64,000 nt of DNA from G965233625 sp965233625 (GTDB lineage Bacteria; Planctomycetota; Planctomycetia; Pirellulales; Pirellulaceae): contig OZ247499.1 in the NCBI GenBank assembly GCA_965233625.1, positions 1,302,001-1,366,000 on the forward strand, read 5' to 3'. The translations under genes were made by a program, and so were the position numbers. Shown here piece after piece: positions 1 to 8,293 of the stretch (the first letter of the stretch is position 1; every line of letters begins with the position of its first letter). The notes beneath the pieces are model-generated. The model searched no databases and had not been told where the DNA came from. It worked only from the letters and a program-made list of their open reading frames with translations.

Positions 1-1114
1 TTATCTCCGGGTGCATGGGGCTGATCCATTTGCCAGTGACCGCAGGGTCCATCACTTTTCCACCCGCCGCCACGCGAGGCCGCACAATGGCGTGTACAAA
101 CATTTCAGGCTTCAACTTCCCGGAGGCGTTGTCCACGTTCACGCGGACTTTCACAGTGCGTGTCCTGTCGTTCAAAACGGGCTGAACGAAGGCAATGCGG
201 CCTTGAAAGGACTCGCCTGGATAGGCTTCCGTAGTGATGGCGACCTGCTGCCCGTAGCGCACCCAGGGCAGGTCGGCTTCGTACGCGTCGAGATGCACCC
301 AGACGGTGCTGAGATCTGCAATCGTATAAATTCGCTCGCCAAGTTCAACGCGATCGCCGGTCTTCTTCATTTTCTCAACGACGATGCCACCCAATGGCGA
401 ATACACGGTAACGTGATCGGAAGGCGACGTGCGTTTTTCAATTTCAGCGATCTGCTCGTCCTTCAGCCCCAGGCGCCGCAGTTTCCCCCGCGCCGATGCG
501 GCCAGATCAATGCGCAGTGAACTTGAAGACGGCCGCTCGCGCTGGCTCTTTACCGCTTGAATTAACTCAGCCTGCGCCGCGTACAGCTGTTCGCTGTAAA
601 TGTAAACCAGGTGATCGCCTTTTTTGACTTCCACCCCGGTAAAGTCGACGTAAAGCCGGTCGAGACGGCCTGGCACCCACGCGGTAATCTGACTGACGCG
701 CGTTTCATCGTAATCGACTTTGCCTACCATCCGGATTTCGTGAGTCACATAGCGGCGCTCGACTGGCGTGGTGGCGATCTTCATTAAAGCCGTCGATTCC
801 GCACTCATCGCCAGCGTGCGCACGCCACCGGCGGCCTTCGCGACTGGAATAAGATCCATACCGCAGAGCGGGCACTTCCCTGGTGCAGGCTGCCGGATCT
901 GTGGGTGCATCGAGCAGGTCCAGATGGTGTCACCAGCGACAGGTGCAACCGCCGTGACTTCAGACGGCTTATCTGTCGCAGTTTTCCCGGAGGAAAAGAA
1001 GCTGGCAATGACAACTCCCAGCACTACAAGTACAACCGCCTGGACGAAAAAAAACGTCCAACGTTGCTTTGCGTAAAAATCCCGCCACCATTTCGCTTGA
1101 AACGGGTAATCCAT
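1..1114 (-). CDS. CusB-type efflux RND periplasmic adaptor with heavy-metal-binding domains (C-terminus cut by window edge)
   Basis: The open frame starts at ATG 1114 behind a strong AGGAGG-type site and runs off the left edge (371 codons seen). It has a short cytosolic N-terminus, one membrane segment at about residues 19-38, and a heavy-metal-binding motif near residues 64-85 (CSMHPQI, then PGKCPLCGMDLIP). The body reads as a membrane-fusion adaptor: barrel-sandwich strands around GKVDYDETRVSQI and a lipoyl-like core around SPLGGIVVEKM. A second motif (KWISPMHPE) begins just before the edge. In the family such proteins join an inner-membrane RND pump to an outer membrane channel and deliver Cu(I)/Ag(I). 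The RND partner would lie to the left, outside the window. Copper or silver specificity is inferred from the metal-binding domain and the Met-rich neighbours. Confidence 0.9.
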   Translation of the reverse strand, partial: MDYPFQAKWWRDFYAKQRWTFFFVQAVVLVVLGVVIASFFSSGKTATDKPSEVTAVAPVAGDTIWTCSMHPQIRQPAPGKCPLCGMDLIPVAKAAGGVRTLAMSAESTALMKIATTPVERRYVTHEIRMVGKVDYDETRVSQITAWVPGRLDRLYVDFTGVEVKKGDHLVYIYSEQLYAAQAELIQAVKSQRERPSSSSLRIDLAASARGKLRRLGLKDEQIAEIEKRTSPSDHVTVYSPLGGIVVEKMKKTGDRVELGERIYTIADLSTVWVHLDAYEADLPWVRYGQQVAITTEAYPGESFQGRIAFVQPVLNDRTRTVKVRVNVDNASGKLKPEMFVHAIVRPRVAAGGKVMDPAVTGKWISPMHPEI

Positions 1115-1444
1115 CGTACCCTCCTAGAAACACGTCTCATTCTATTAGATGCAGTGGGAGAGCATTTCTTCTTGGTGCAAAAAAGAATTTTGGGACCATC
1201 GCCGGCAATGTGAGGAAACAGCCATGCGAACCAATTCACAATAACAGACTACATGGCAATAAGCATCTTCGCGGCAGCTGGTCAGCAGGCTGCGTCGCTG
1301 AAGAATGCGAATCACCGCCGTGGATATTCAGAAAAACGCAGCTGGCGGCCAACGCGATCTTTCAAACGCTGGCGGAACTCTCATAGTGGCCGCTTCCGGC
1401 AACGCTGGCCTGCCTGGCCAGTTCGCGCCCTAGCAAAAACTCGC
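1115..1444. other. Intergenic stretch without a convincing gene
   Basis: Lies between the adaptor start and the tiny lipoprotein gene upstream of it. I see no frame with protein-like composition that is not a shadow of the adaptor. A short inverted repeat CTGGCC/GGCCAG (1405-1410 and 1416-1421) sits just past the lipoprotein stop and could be a weak terminator, but no T-tract follows on the minus strand. Confidence 0.4.
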
Positions 1445-1585
1445 TCACTGGCAATTCGGGCAATGCCCGGCAGTGGGTGGCGAATCCGAGATTGAGCGCG
1501 AAGCGCCCGTGGATTGGCACCCGGCAAACGTCATCGTCATCAGCGCGGCGAACAAGAGCGTGAAGTAAAAAATGCGAACTTTCAT
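1445..1585 (-). CDS. 46-residue lipoprotein ending in a CPNC motif
   Basis: A frame of 46 codons from ATG 1585 to TGA 1445 encodes a basic start (MKVR), a hydrophobic stretch, and a lipobox-like FAGC with the lipidated Cys at residue 23. A short Ser/Pro-rich tail ends HCPNCQ. The CxxC at the very C-terminus would be a metal or redox site held at the membrane by the lipid anchor. It lies between the receiver-like protein and the CusB-type adaptor on the same strand, so co-expression with the efflux set is likely. No family is recognised. It is short and its ribosome site is weak, but the perfect lipoprotein layout plus CPNC argues that it is real. Confidence 0.6.
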   Translation of the reverse strand: MKVRIFYFTLLFAALMTMTFAGCQSTGASRSISDSPPTAGHCPNCQ

Positions 1586-1655
1586 TATGGTAATCCGTTC
1601 TTTAAATGGTGAAGTTACAAATCAATCAGTAATTCTGATGCGCTAAAGCGAATTC

Positions 1656-2150
1656 TCAAGCTGCGTCCCGGTGACACCTGGACGCGACGGGTTCATCGCA
1701 AGTTTTTAGCCACTCCTGCAACTGGCTGCGGACGAGACTGGCGAGCGCCACTGGACTCCCGTCATACACAATTACTTCGTTTACGCCGGATACTAGTTGC
1801 CAGACTGCCTGCGATGGTGGCTCGCGTTGCGCGTACAGCCACACGGGCGCCTGATGTCCAGCAATCCGCAACTTGGCGGTAATCAACCAGCCACTTTCGT
1901 CCGGCATGTCAGCATTGAGCAGCACCAGGTCGGGCCCTAGACGGCTGAATGAGCTGGCGACTGCAGCTCCTGATACCGCCCGCCCAGTTTGAAAGCCGTA
2001 GTCTTCTAGCTGTGCTTTCAACCTTGCGTACTCTGCATCGCAGAATTCAACCACCAGTACGGACGGGCGTCGCAGGTCGGGGGGCCGTGACGCACACGTA
2101 AGGAAATCTGGCATCTGCGTGGGCGACATAAATTGGTGATAAGGACTCAT
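1656..2150 (-). CDS. Degenerate response-regulator receiver protein
   Basis: From ATG 2150 (behind AGAGGTCAAGAG) the product is 164 residues. The frame is open up to another ATG at 2237 without a good ribosome site. After about 25 residues it reads as a receiver fold: strand VLVVEFCD, helix, strand LVLLNADMP, strand PVWLY and a final helix ending QEWL. The usual phospho-acceptor Asp after the LVLL strand is Asn, the acidic pair is reduced to E/D at VVEFCD, and the conserved Lys is not evident, so phosphorylation is unlikely. It probably acts as a binding or scaffold receiver. The nearest upstream regulatory gene on this strand is the PP2C phosphatase at 3059-4609, and a PP2C/receiver pairing recurs at 41239-44603. 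Confidence 0.65.
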   Translation of the reverse strand: MSPYHQFMSPTQMPDFLTCASRPPDLRRPSVLVVEFCDAEYARLKAQLEDYGFQTGRAVSGAAVASSFSRLGPDLVLLNADMPDESGWLITAKLRIAGHQAPVWLYAQREPPSQAVWQLVSGVNEVIVYDGSPVALASLVRSQLQEWLKTCDEPVASRCHRDAA

Positions 2151-2367
2151 CTCTTGACCTCTAATATTCTGCTGTTCATCGGAACTGAAAATGCTCTGGT
2201 AAGTCCAACGATTGCAAAGCTCCGACTCGCGCAGCATTCAGGCGCGGGGCAAAGTCTGTAGCCGTTTCAGATGCGATCGTTGGAACGACCGGAATTTAAC
2301 GCTATGGGGGAATGGGCGGCGGAGCGACTAGGATCGGCCAGCGCGCAAAGGCCCTACCGCGAGTAAA

Positions 2368-2832
2368 TCACAGTGTGAAGCGTGAGAGAATGATGCAGCG
2401 TTCGGTCGAGCTGCAAAATGCGATTCGCTGTGGTGCGCGTGAGAAATCGCCTTGCTCGCTGGAAACAAGCGCGCCGGGCTGAGCGATACACGGAAGGGAA
2501 CCGGCGGAGACAATCTCCCTCCGCGAATCTTCTTCGTGCTCAGGAATAGAATTGGCGGGCAACGGACGTCGCGCTTGCCTACATGCGCAGAATGCCCCGC
2601 ACTTACATACGTGGCTGGTTGTGGTGTCTACACTTGTAGAACCGCAACAACTCTTTTGGGTTGCGGTGCAACAGTCAGGGTGGAACGCGTGCGACTGACA
2701 GCAGCAACACGATACTTCCCTAGCTGTCGAACACTCACACGCGAAGGTAGGTAGAGCAGGCAATGCGAACGCTGCCACTGTCAGCCAGATAATGGCCTTC
2801 GCAAAGTTCTGCTTTACCCGTTTGACGAACAT
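2368..2832 (-). CDS. Cys-rich secreted protein, efflux-locus type
   Basis: 154 residues with a classical signal peptide (charged MFVKRVKQ, hydrophobic stretch, cleavage near TFA/C at residue 31). Then comes a Cys-rich segment with 14 Cys between residues 32 and 86 in paired patterns (CEC, CCCC, CC, CC, CKC, CAC). A low-complexity middle leads to a hydrophobic C-terminus with two more Cys (AFCSSTERC) ending ILSRFTL. It resembles the small metal-binding proteins (CzcI/CopL-like in layout) encoded beside metal efflux operons, but I cannot assign a named family. Similar proteins occur at 15827, 34124, 40674 and 56802 in this window, each near an RND set. Likely role: periplasmic metal binding or signalling. 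Confidence 0.7.
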   Translation of the reverse strand: MFVKRVKQNFAKAIIWLTVAAFALPALPTFACECSTAREVSCCCCQSHAFHPDCCTATQKSCCGSTSVDTTTSHVCKCGAFCACRQARRPLPANSIPEHEEDSRREIVSAGSLPCIAQPGALVSSEQGDFSRAPQRIAFCSSTERCIILSRFTL

Positions 2833-3058
2833 TTCAGTCCCAATAACACGACAGTTGGGCGTGACTCTTTACAACTTCGACTCTTTCAGCCTTCAGCCTT
2901 CAGTTAAAATTCCTCCGATGACGGCTGCCGTTTTTTTGCTATTCAAAGGAAAGGTAAACAAAGCGGAGCGGGATTGTTGCCTAACCGGCAAACCTGTGCA
3001 ATGTCAGATATTTCGGCGCCATGCACTGGTCGCTAGCAGTTTCCGCCCCGAGGTATTT

Positions 3059-4609
3059 TTACTGGGCATTCATGGGCTGCGATTTGCCCGTCTCACTTGC
3101 CATCTCTGCAAGAACCACCGTTACATCGTCATGTGGGGCCGCGTGCTCACGGGTGCGAATTAATGCCTGATACAACTTACCCGTGACGTCATCAATAGGA
3201 AGTTGCGACGATTGCCGCACCAATTTGATCAACCGTTGAAGACCGAATAATTCACCGCCTCCTCCCTGGGTTTCCGTGACTCCATCTGTGACCAGTAGCA
3301 ACCGGTCACCCGGTTCAAAGTTGAGCTCATGCGATTCGAATTGGGCGTCTTTCTCGACACCAATTATCAAACCGGTAGACTCCAGGACGCGATGCGCGCC
3401 ATTTGGCGAAATGAGCACGCCAGACTCGTGCCCCGCGCTGACATACTCAAGCCGTCGCTTTGCCAGGTCGAACTGCACAAGAATGACTGTGGCAAAATCA
3501 CCTGGCATCGCCGCATCTGCAAATCGCCTATTCATGAACTCCAGGATCGTAATGGCCCGGTCATGAATTTCCGCCCCGTTGTGCAAAAGAGCCCGTAGCA
3601 ACATTGCAGACATCGCGGCGGAAACGCCGTGACCGGCAACATCGGCAACACATAGCAATACTGTCCCATCGGGCATCGAAATTACGTCGTAAAAATCACC
3701 ACCCACTTCATCTGCTGGCTTAAAGATGCTGGATAGTGATAATCCGACAATGCTACGATCATCAGGTATCAAGTGCTGCTGGATTTCGCGAGCCTTTTGC
3801 ATTTGAAGGGTCCGGTAGTGGTTGGCCACTGCGAGGGCCTTACTCATCTCATTAAACTCGTTGCTCACAAATCGAAACTCAACCGATGATGAGGAAGCTG
3901 CGGTTTGTACACCTAGTTTTCCGCTGGCTATTTCACGCACAGCAGCAACTAAATTTCTCAGCGGCGAGGTGACTAGCCTAAACAACGCGAGATTCAATAT
4001 CACACCAGCGACGACGGCAAGAACGAGAAAAACTGCGATCCGCCGAAAAAGGTCGTTCCATACAGACTGGCGAAGATGATGCAGATCTTCTGAGACATAC
4101 ACCGTCGCGTTATCGCTACGAGAACTTCCGGCAATAATCTCATGACCTCTCATGTAGGATCGTGACGCCGAACTGGCTGCGTGCTGGATCGCTTCAAGAT
4201 ATTCCGGTGAGTCCCGGTGATGTGACTCTGCCTGCAAAACCCGTTCCGGCATAACAACAGCAATGTGATGCTCAGGTGAATCGTCATCTTGCATCTTTGC
4301 ACAAACGGTGTTGATGTAACTTTGAACATGCCCCGCGCTATGATGTTGCATCTGCAGTACGGCTGGCAGAATAGTTTTCGCTTCCTCGTTGAGCGCAATC
4401 TGCTTCTCATCCACTCGTTCTGCCATCTCGCGATGAAAGTCATATACCAGGAACAACGTCAGCAACACCACTAATGGTGAGTTGATCGCCAGCAATAACT
4501 GCGTCGAGAGTGAGAACGTTCGGAATCCGCGGGCAGCGCAGCCTCGGCTCGCATTCTTTGATTTTCTCAAACTAGTCTTCCTGTGTATTGGTTGGGGCAT
4601 CAAATACAT
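3059..4609 (-). CDS. Membrane-bound HAMP-SpoIIE/PP2C protein phosphatase
   Basis: 516 residues. TM1 lies near 36-57, a periplasmic sensor of about 130 residues follows, TM2 near 191-213, HAMP 214-268, and a SpoIIE-type PP2C domain from about 295. Catalytic signs are ADEVGGDFYD (Asp305), CVADVAGHG (Asp323), LLLVTDGVTE and DDVTVVL. In the family these phosphatases dephosphorylate anti-sigma-factor antagonists or related partners. The sensor region is His-rich (HHIAV, SHHR, QHAA) and closely resembles that of the paralogue at 42993-44603, which suggests a shared, perhaps metal-related, input. The start ATG directly follows the permease stop (TAAATG), so translation is probably coupled. No kinase partner is visible nearby. 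Confidence 0.85.
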   Translation of the reverse strand: MYLMPQPIHRKTSLRKSKNASRGCAARGFRTFSLSTQLLLAINSPLVVLLTLFLVYDFHREMAERVDEKQIALNEEAKTILPAVLQMQHHSAGHVQSYINTVCAKMQDDDSPEHHIAVVMPERVLQAESHHRDSPEYLEAIQHAASSASRSYMRGHEIIAGSSRSDNATVYVSEDLHHLRQSVWNDLFRRIAVFLVLAVVAGVILNLALFRLVTSPLRNLVAAVREIASGKLGVQTAASSSSVEFRFVSNEFNEMSKALAVANHYRTLQMQKAREIQQHLIPDDRSIVGLSLSSIFKPADEVGGDFYDVISMPDGTVLLCVADVAGHGVSAAMSAMLLRALLHNGAEIHDRAITILEFMNRRFADAAMPGDFATVILVQFDLAKRRLEYVSAGHESGVLISPNGAHRVLESTGLIIGVEKDAQFESHELNFEPGDRLLLVTDGVTETQGGGGELFGLQRLIKLVRQSSQLPIDDVTGKLYQALIRTREHAAPHDDVTVVLAEMASETGKSQPMNAQ

Positions 4610-6529
4610 TTACACCACAATGCGAACACCACCCCATTTTGCGAGCTGGCCGGCGGAAGCAGCTGTGGCCGATGTGATAAATATGTAGTTTGATGTTACA
4701 CCCAGCCGCCTGCCCAGCGCTGCCAGCAGGGCGGGTTCGAGGCGACCACGCACTAGCAGCAGGTCGATCTGCAGCGAGGGAAATTCACGGTCAACTTCCG
4801 CTCGTACTTCAGCCAGTCCCTGGGGGATGCTGGATTCTAGCTCGTAGCACCAGACGACTTTGAGAAACCTGAACTGTTCATTGCTCTGCACGTATCTGGC
4901 TGCTGCGCGTAATTCCTCGTGTGTTCCCTCTGAAGCCGCGAAGATGATTGACCGGCACTGGACCTGGTAGAGGAGGGCTGAGATGGAATCTCGTGTTTTG
5001 AACCGTCGCAGCACCGGAAGGCGGTAGAGCGACTGTCCCATCTTGAGCAACAACGCGAGCAGAGCGCTCCGGAAGGAGACCAGCGCCACGATAGTGGCTG
5101 CGGCTAAAAAATAGAGAGCAAAAACGGCGACGTATTCCGGATCCAGCATGACATTTCCGGCAAGTGCGACGAGCACTCCGATCAGAGCGATGCTGACCGT
5201 TGCGACACTCACACGCGTGGCGCGGTTCAGGTTGGGGTGCTTGCGCTTCAGCAGCACGTTTCCGGCCGCAAACAAGGCCATGACCGAAAGAATGGAGAGC
5301 GTATAGACGCCCGCAAGCATTTCGATCTTACCTGACGTGATCAGCAGAATTGAGCAGCACAACAGGAAAAACGAAATCACAATCCAATGATTGGTTCCAC
5401 GCCAACGGTTGCGTTGCAATAAGAACTGCGGCAGGCATAGATCCATGCTCATGCGGCGAGCAAGGCCAGTAACGCCAACGTAGCTCGTTAGGACTGCGCC
5501 CGAAAGCACGAGCACTGCATCAATGCTGATCCAGCCAGCCACTAGCTGCGGCACAACCGATTCCGACGGCAAACCGCCGACTGCGATTGCGGCGCGGCGT
5601 CCCATTTCAGACAGTAAGGCTTCTTTGTGCGTTGCGATTTCCCTCATTGGCAGCAGCGCAAAAGACAGCAAGCTGATAGCCGGGTTGAAAATCGCCACTG
5701 CGATCCACATATTGCGCAGCGTCTTCGGGAATACGCCCGGTTGTTGCTCTTCGATGTAGTTCGCAGAACTTTCAAAGCCACTGATGCCGAGCATCGCGGC
5801 TGAGAATCCGAAGAACAACGCAACCAGAACGCCGCCCGCGCGCGGCGTCGGCCACTCACTGAACGGAGTTCCCAGATTCTGCACAAACACGGACGGATCC
5901 AGGAACAACGACACTGCTGCGATTACCACCAGCAGCGCAGTTAACGTAAAGATATGAAACGCGAAGATCGCGAGCGCCACGCTGGCGCAGTCGGAGATGC
6001 CCATAATGTTCAGCAACGCGAACACCCCTAGTAGGATCACTGTGGCCCAGAAGACATTGAGGCCTGCGATTAGTTCGCCAGCATAGTTCATCGCTTCGCT
6101 GCCGCTGATCACCGCAGTAGCAATGTAAGAGAGCACTGTAAGGCAGGCAGCCAATGCGGCGCGGTTCTTGGTTGTGGTATTCAACAGCACGTTGTAGGCC
6201 CCGCCATTGAGCGGCAACGCACTGCCGACTTCAGCGTAGATTCCCCGGAACAGGAAAAGGATACCGGCAACCATTAACAGCGCGAGAGGCGCAAGCGGAC
6301 CTGCATATAGCGCTGCTAAGGCAGATACATAAAGGCAACTCGACGTGATGTCGTTGCCGCAGACGGCTGTTGCACGCCAAACGCCTAGTTGAGCAGGAGC
6401 TTTCTGAGTTTCAGACGCCGGCTCTACCGTGAGATCAACAATGCTCGCAACCTTTCCCCAGCCTGGAAACTCCCAGCAAGTACACTCTCCCGGCGGCTTT
6501 CCACAGCACCCACACGATTTAACCGCCAT
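4610..6529 (-). CDS. APC-superfamily permease with Cys-rich N-terminal tag
   Basis: ATG 6529 follows GGGAG at good spacing; an in-frame GTG lies nine codons upstream at 6556. The product is 639 residues with about 12 hydrophobic segments of the amino acid/polyamine permease type (for example GNDITSSCLYVSALAALYAGPL near the first) and a soluble C-terminal domain of about 140 residues beginning after the last membrane segment. Unusually, the first 18 residues carry Cys6, 8, 9, 16 and 18 (CGCC...CTC), a likely metal-binding tag. The substrate cannot be told from sequence. It is coupled to the PP2C gene by a TAAATG junction and lies below a cytochrome operon, so it may be regulated with them. Confidence 0.8.
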   Translation of the reverse strand: MAVKSCGCCGKPPGECTCWEFPGWGKVASIVDLTVEPASETQKAPAQLGVWRATAVCGNDITSSCLYVSALAALYAGPLAPLALLMVAGILFLFRGIYAEVGSALPLNGGAYNVLLNTTTKNRAALAACLTVLSYIATAVISGSEAMNYAGELIAGLNVFWATVILLGVFALLNIMGISDCASVALAIFAFHIFTLTALLVVIAAVSLFLDPSVFVQNLGTPFSEWPTPRAGGVLVALFFGFSAAMLGISGFESSANYIEEQQPGVFPKTLRNMWIAVAIFNPAISLLSFALLPMREIATHKEALLSEMGRRAAIAVGGLPSESVVPQLVAGWISIDAVLVLSGAVLTSYVGVTGLARRMSMDLCLPQFLLQRNRWRGTNHWIVISFFLLCCSILLITSGKIEMLAGVYTLSILSVMALFAAGNVLLKRKHPNLNRATRVSVATVSIALIGVLVALAGNVMLDPEYVAVFALYFLAAATIVALVSFRSALLALLLKMGQSLYRLPVLRRFKTRDSISALLYQVQCRSIIFAASEGTHEELRAAARYVQSNEQFRFLKVVWCYELESSIPQGLAEVRAEVDREFPSLQIDLLLVRGRLEPALLAALGRRLGVTSNYIFITSATAASAGQLAKWGGVRIVV

Positions 6530-6530
6530 C

Positions 6531-6716
6531 CTACTGGCTCCCACCACAACGATCACCGCGAATCATGTTTGTACGGTTGTGATTGCAAGACACATTGAAT
6601 CGCTGGGATGATACAACTCGTTTGACCTCACGATACGCTTCGCGTTCTAAAATGAGCTGTGGAATCGAGGATGAATCGCTGTAAGCTTCCCGCTGGTTCT
6701 CCATTTGCAGATTCAT
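6531..6716 (-). CDS. Small hypothetical protein filling the cytochrome-permease gap
   Basis: 61 codons starting three bases after the heptaheme cytochrome stop and ending one base before the permease ATG, so it exactly fills the intercistronic space. Composition is protein-like (a charged helical stretch LILEREAYREVKRVV), with two Cys in the C-terminal half. No membrane segment, signal or known motif is seen, and no clear ribosome site precedes it. It may be a real small operon member or a chance open frame. Confidence 0.35.
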   Translation of the reverse strand: MNLQMENQREAYSDSSSIPQLILEREAYREVKRVVSSQRFNVSCNHNRTNMIRGDRCGGSQ

Positions 6717-6719
6717 TTT

Positions 6720-7523
6720 TTAATGATGTTTGTAGAAGCCGGCGCCCAGGATGTCGTTCCAGGATGTTGTCTGATGGCAATGGAAGCACTGGTCGACTCG
6801 CGCGTGAGGTTTTCCCGCGACACGTGCTGAGATCATCTTGAAGTGCATCATGTAGTGACTCGGCGGCGCCTGATGGCACTGGGCGCAATCTTTCGAGGTT
6901 GTCGAGGGGTGCTGGAACGCGGGGATCGTCCACCGGGTGGTCGCGTGGCATTGTGCGCAATCCTGACCGAACAGCTTGAAGTGACGGTCGTCATTCGAGT
7001 GGCAAGCCGCGCAGTTAAGTGTCGCCTCCAGGCCGCTGATGTGCTTGTGGGGAGCCACGCCAGTGCTGGCGAGTGAGGCAAGCAGCGCCCGGGCGTCCTT
7101 GTTCTCCGTACCGGCGGCGTCCTCGTCGAGTTGCCGTAGACCGATCGTGGCGAGCGCTTCGTGATCCATGTCCGTCAAATGCCCGCCTAAACCCTGATGC
7201 TCGAGGTGGCAACCGGTGCAATTGCTGATATTCGCATGGAACGAAGTTGGTTGTCGCTGCAACAGCGACTCATTGTTGGCATGGCAGACGATGCACTTCG
7301 ACGTTTCGACACCAGTGACCGATGTATGGCAGGCCGCACATTTGTTTTCAAGGTGGGCATGAGCGGACGAAAGCGAGCCTGGTTCGGCCATCCGCTGCCA
7401 GGTAGCGGTCTGCTTTACGGGGGAGTCGCTAGGCGTCAGCAACCAGAAGAGGGCGAGCGCCAACGGGATTGCCACCCAAGGTGCGAAACGGAAAGTCCAA
7501 TGTTTCTGGTGTTTGCGGTTCAT
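6720..7523 (-). CDS. Membrane-anchored heptaheme c-type cytochrome
   Basis: Seven CxxCH heme sites are visible (CAACH, CIVCH, CTGCH, CAACH, CAQCH, CAQCH, CFHCH) in about 267 residues. A single N-terminal membrane segment (WVAIPLALALFWLL) places the hemes outside the cytoplasmic membrane. Extra His residues can serve as second axial ligands. ATG 7523 overlaps the stop of the upstream cytochrome b-like gene (ATGA); ATG 7529 two codons earlier is equally possible. The order reductase, membrane b-like protein, multiheme cytochrome suggests electron flow from NAD(P)H or ferredoxin through the membrane to periplasmic acceptors. The terminal acceptor is unknown. Confidence 0.88.
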   Translation of the reverse strand: MNRKHQKHWTFRFAPWVAIPLALALFWLLTPSDSPVKQTATWQRMAEPGSLSSAHAHLENKCAACHTSVTGVETSKCIVCHANNESLLQRQPTSFHANISNCTGCHLEHQGLGGHLTDMDHEALATIGLRQLDEDAAGTENKDARALLASLASTGVAPHKHISGLEATLNCAACHSNDDRHFKLFGQDCAQCHATTRWTIPAFQHPSTTSKDCAQCHQAPPSHYMMHFKMISARVAGKPHARVDQCFHCHQTTSWNDILGAGFYKHH

Positions 7524-8290
7524 ATCCATCTCAATCCGAAGTGAATTGCAGCCCAGATGTGCAGCACCATCAAAACGTAAAGGACGATTGAGATGACGAT
7601 ATGGAACTGCAGCCACTTTCCGAACCATGCTTTGAATTTTTCGTGCGTCTTAATGGAGTACTCCACATCCGCAATCGACTCAGAAAGGCGTAGCAGCGTC
7701 AGAGGGTAAACGGACGCGTCAGAAACATTGACGGGCTCTGTCGCCGAGCCGCGAAGAAAAAAGCCGGCTAGCAGGCGACTGAAGAAACCGGAAAAGGGAC
7801 GCAATACTTCGGCGCGCTCCGGCGCAGCGGCAAGATCATTGGCGGCATGCTGGTAGGCCGTCTGCAAGCCTGTCAGCGTAGTCTTCTTTTCACGGATTTC
7901 CTGTGTAAAGTGGTTCATCAAATAGCGGCCAACGAACCCGCTCACGACCACCAGCAGCGTCATGCCGGTCAGCGCGACGCCCAACGGGCTTTCGTACTTG
8001 TGTCCGCTATGAATCACCACCAGAACCGGGCCGAGCACGCCAGCATAAATGTGCCACGCCAGCAAAGTTCGCATCGATAAGTGCCGGGTGACTTTCTTCT
8101 TCAGCCAATTAATGCGTTTGACGAACAGGTAGAGCAACGGCACAACCATCAGCACCGCGCCGGCGACTCCGAGTACTCCTCCCCAGAGGCTGCCAGCAAA
8201 CCTGGGCGACTGGTGAAACGGGAAGCCCAGCCAAAGCACGAGCATTAGCACGACAAGGCCGCCGACGATAAGGCGTTCTCTTTCCTTCAC
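7520..8290 (-). CDS. Cytochrome b-like / ferric-reductase-like membrane protein
   Basis: 256 residues from GTG 8290, two to three bases after the reductase stop. It has about five membrane segments and His residues placed for transmembrane heme: HIYAG and VVIHSGHKY in one pair of helices, LQFH and LMVLHIWAAIHFG in the last pair. A soluble loop of about 90 residues lies between them. The layout resembles ferric reductase/cytochrome b561-like transmembrane proteins, though it is not a close match to a named family. It probably carries electrons between the flavin/2Fe-2S protein (8294-9754) on one side and the heptaheme cytochrome on the other, with both of which it is translationally coupled. 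Confidence 0.75.
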   Translation of the reverse strand: MKERERLIVGGLVVLMLVLWLGFPFHQSPRFAGSLWGGVLGVAGAVLMVVPLLYLFVKRINWLKKKVTRHLSMRTLLAWHIYAGVLGPVLVVIHSGHKYESPLGVALTGMTLLVVVSGFVGRYLMNHFTQEIREKKTTLTGLQTAYQHAANDLAAAPERAEVLRPFSGFFSRLLAGFFLRGSATEPVNVSDASVYPLTLLRLSESIADVEYSIKTHEKFKAWFGKWLQFHIVISIVLYVLMVLHIWAAIHFGLRWI

Positions 8291-8293
8291 AAG

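Noticed and set aside
1024..1239. 71-codon minus frame upstream of the CusB start
   Set aside because: Overlaps the adaptor start in another frame and is Arg-rich without domain; the AGGAGG site serves the adaptor ATG.
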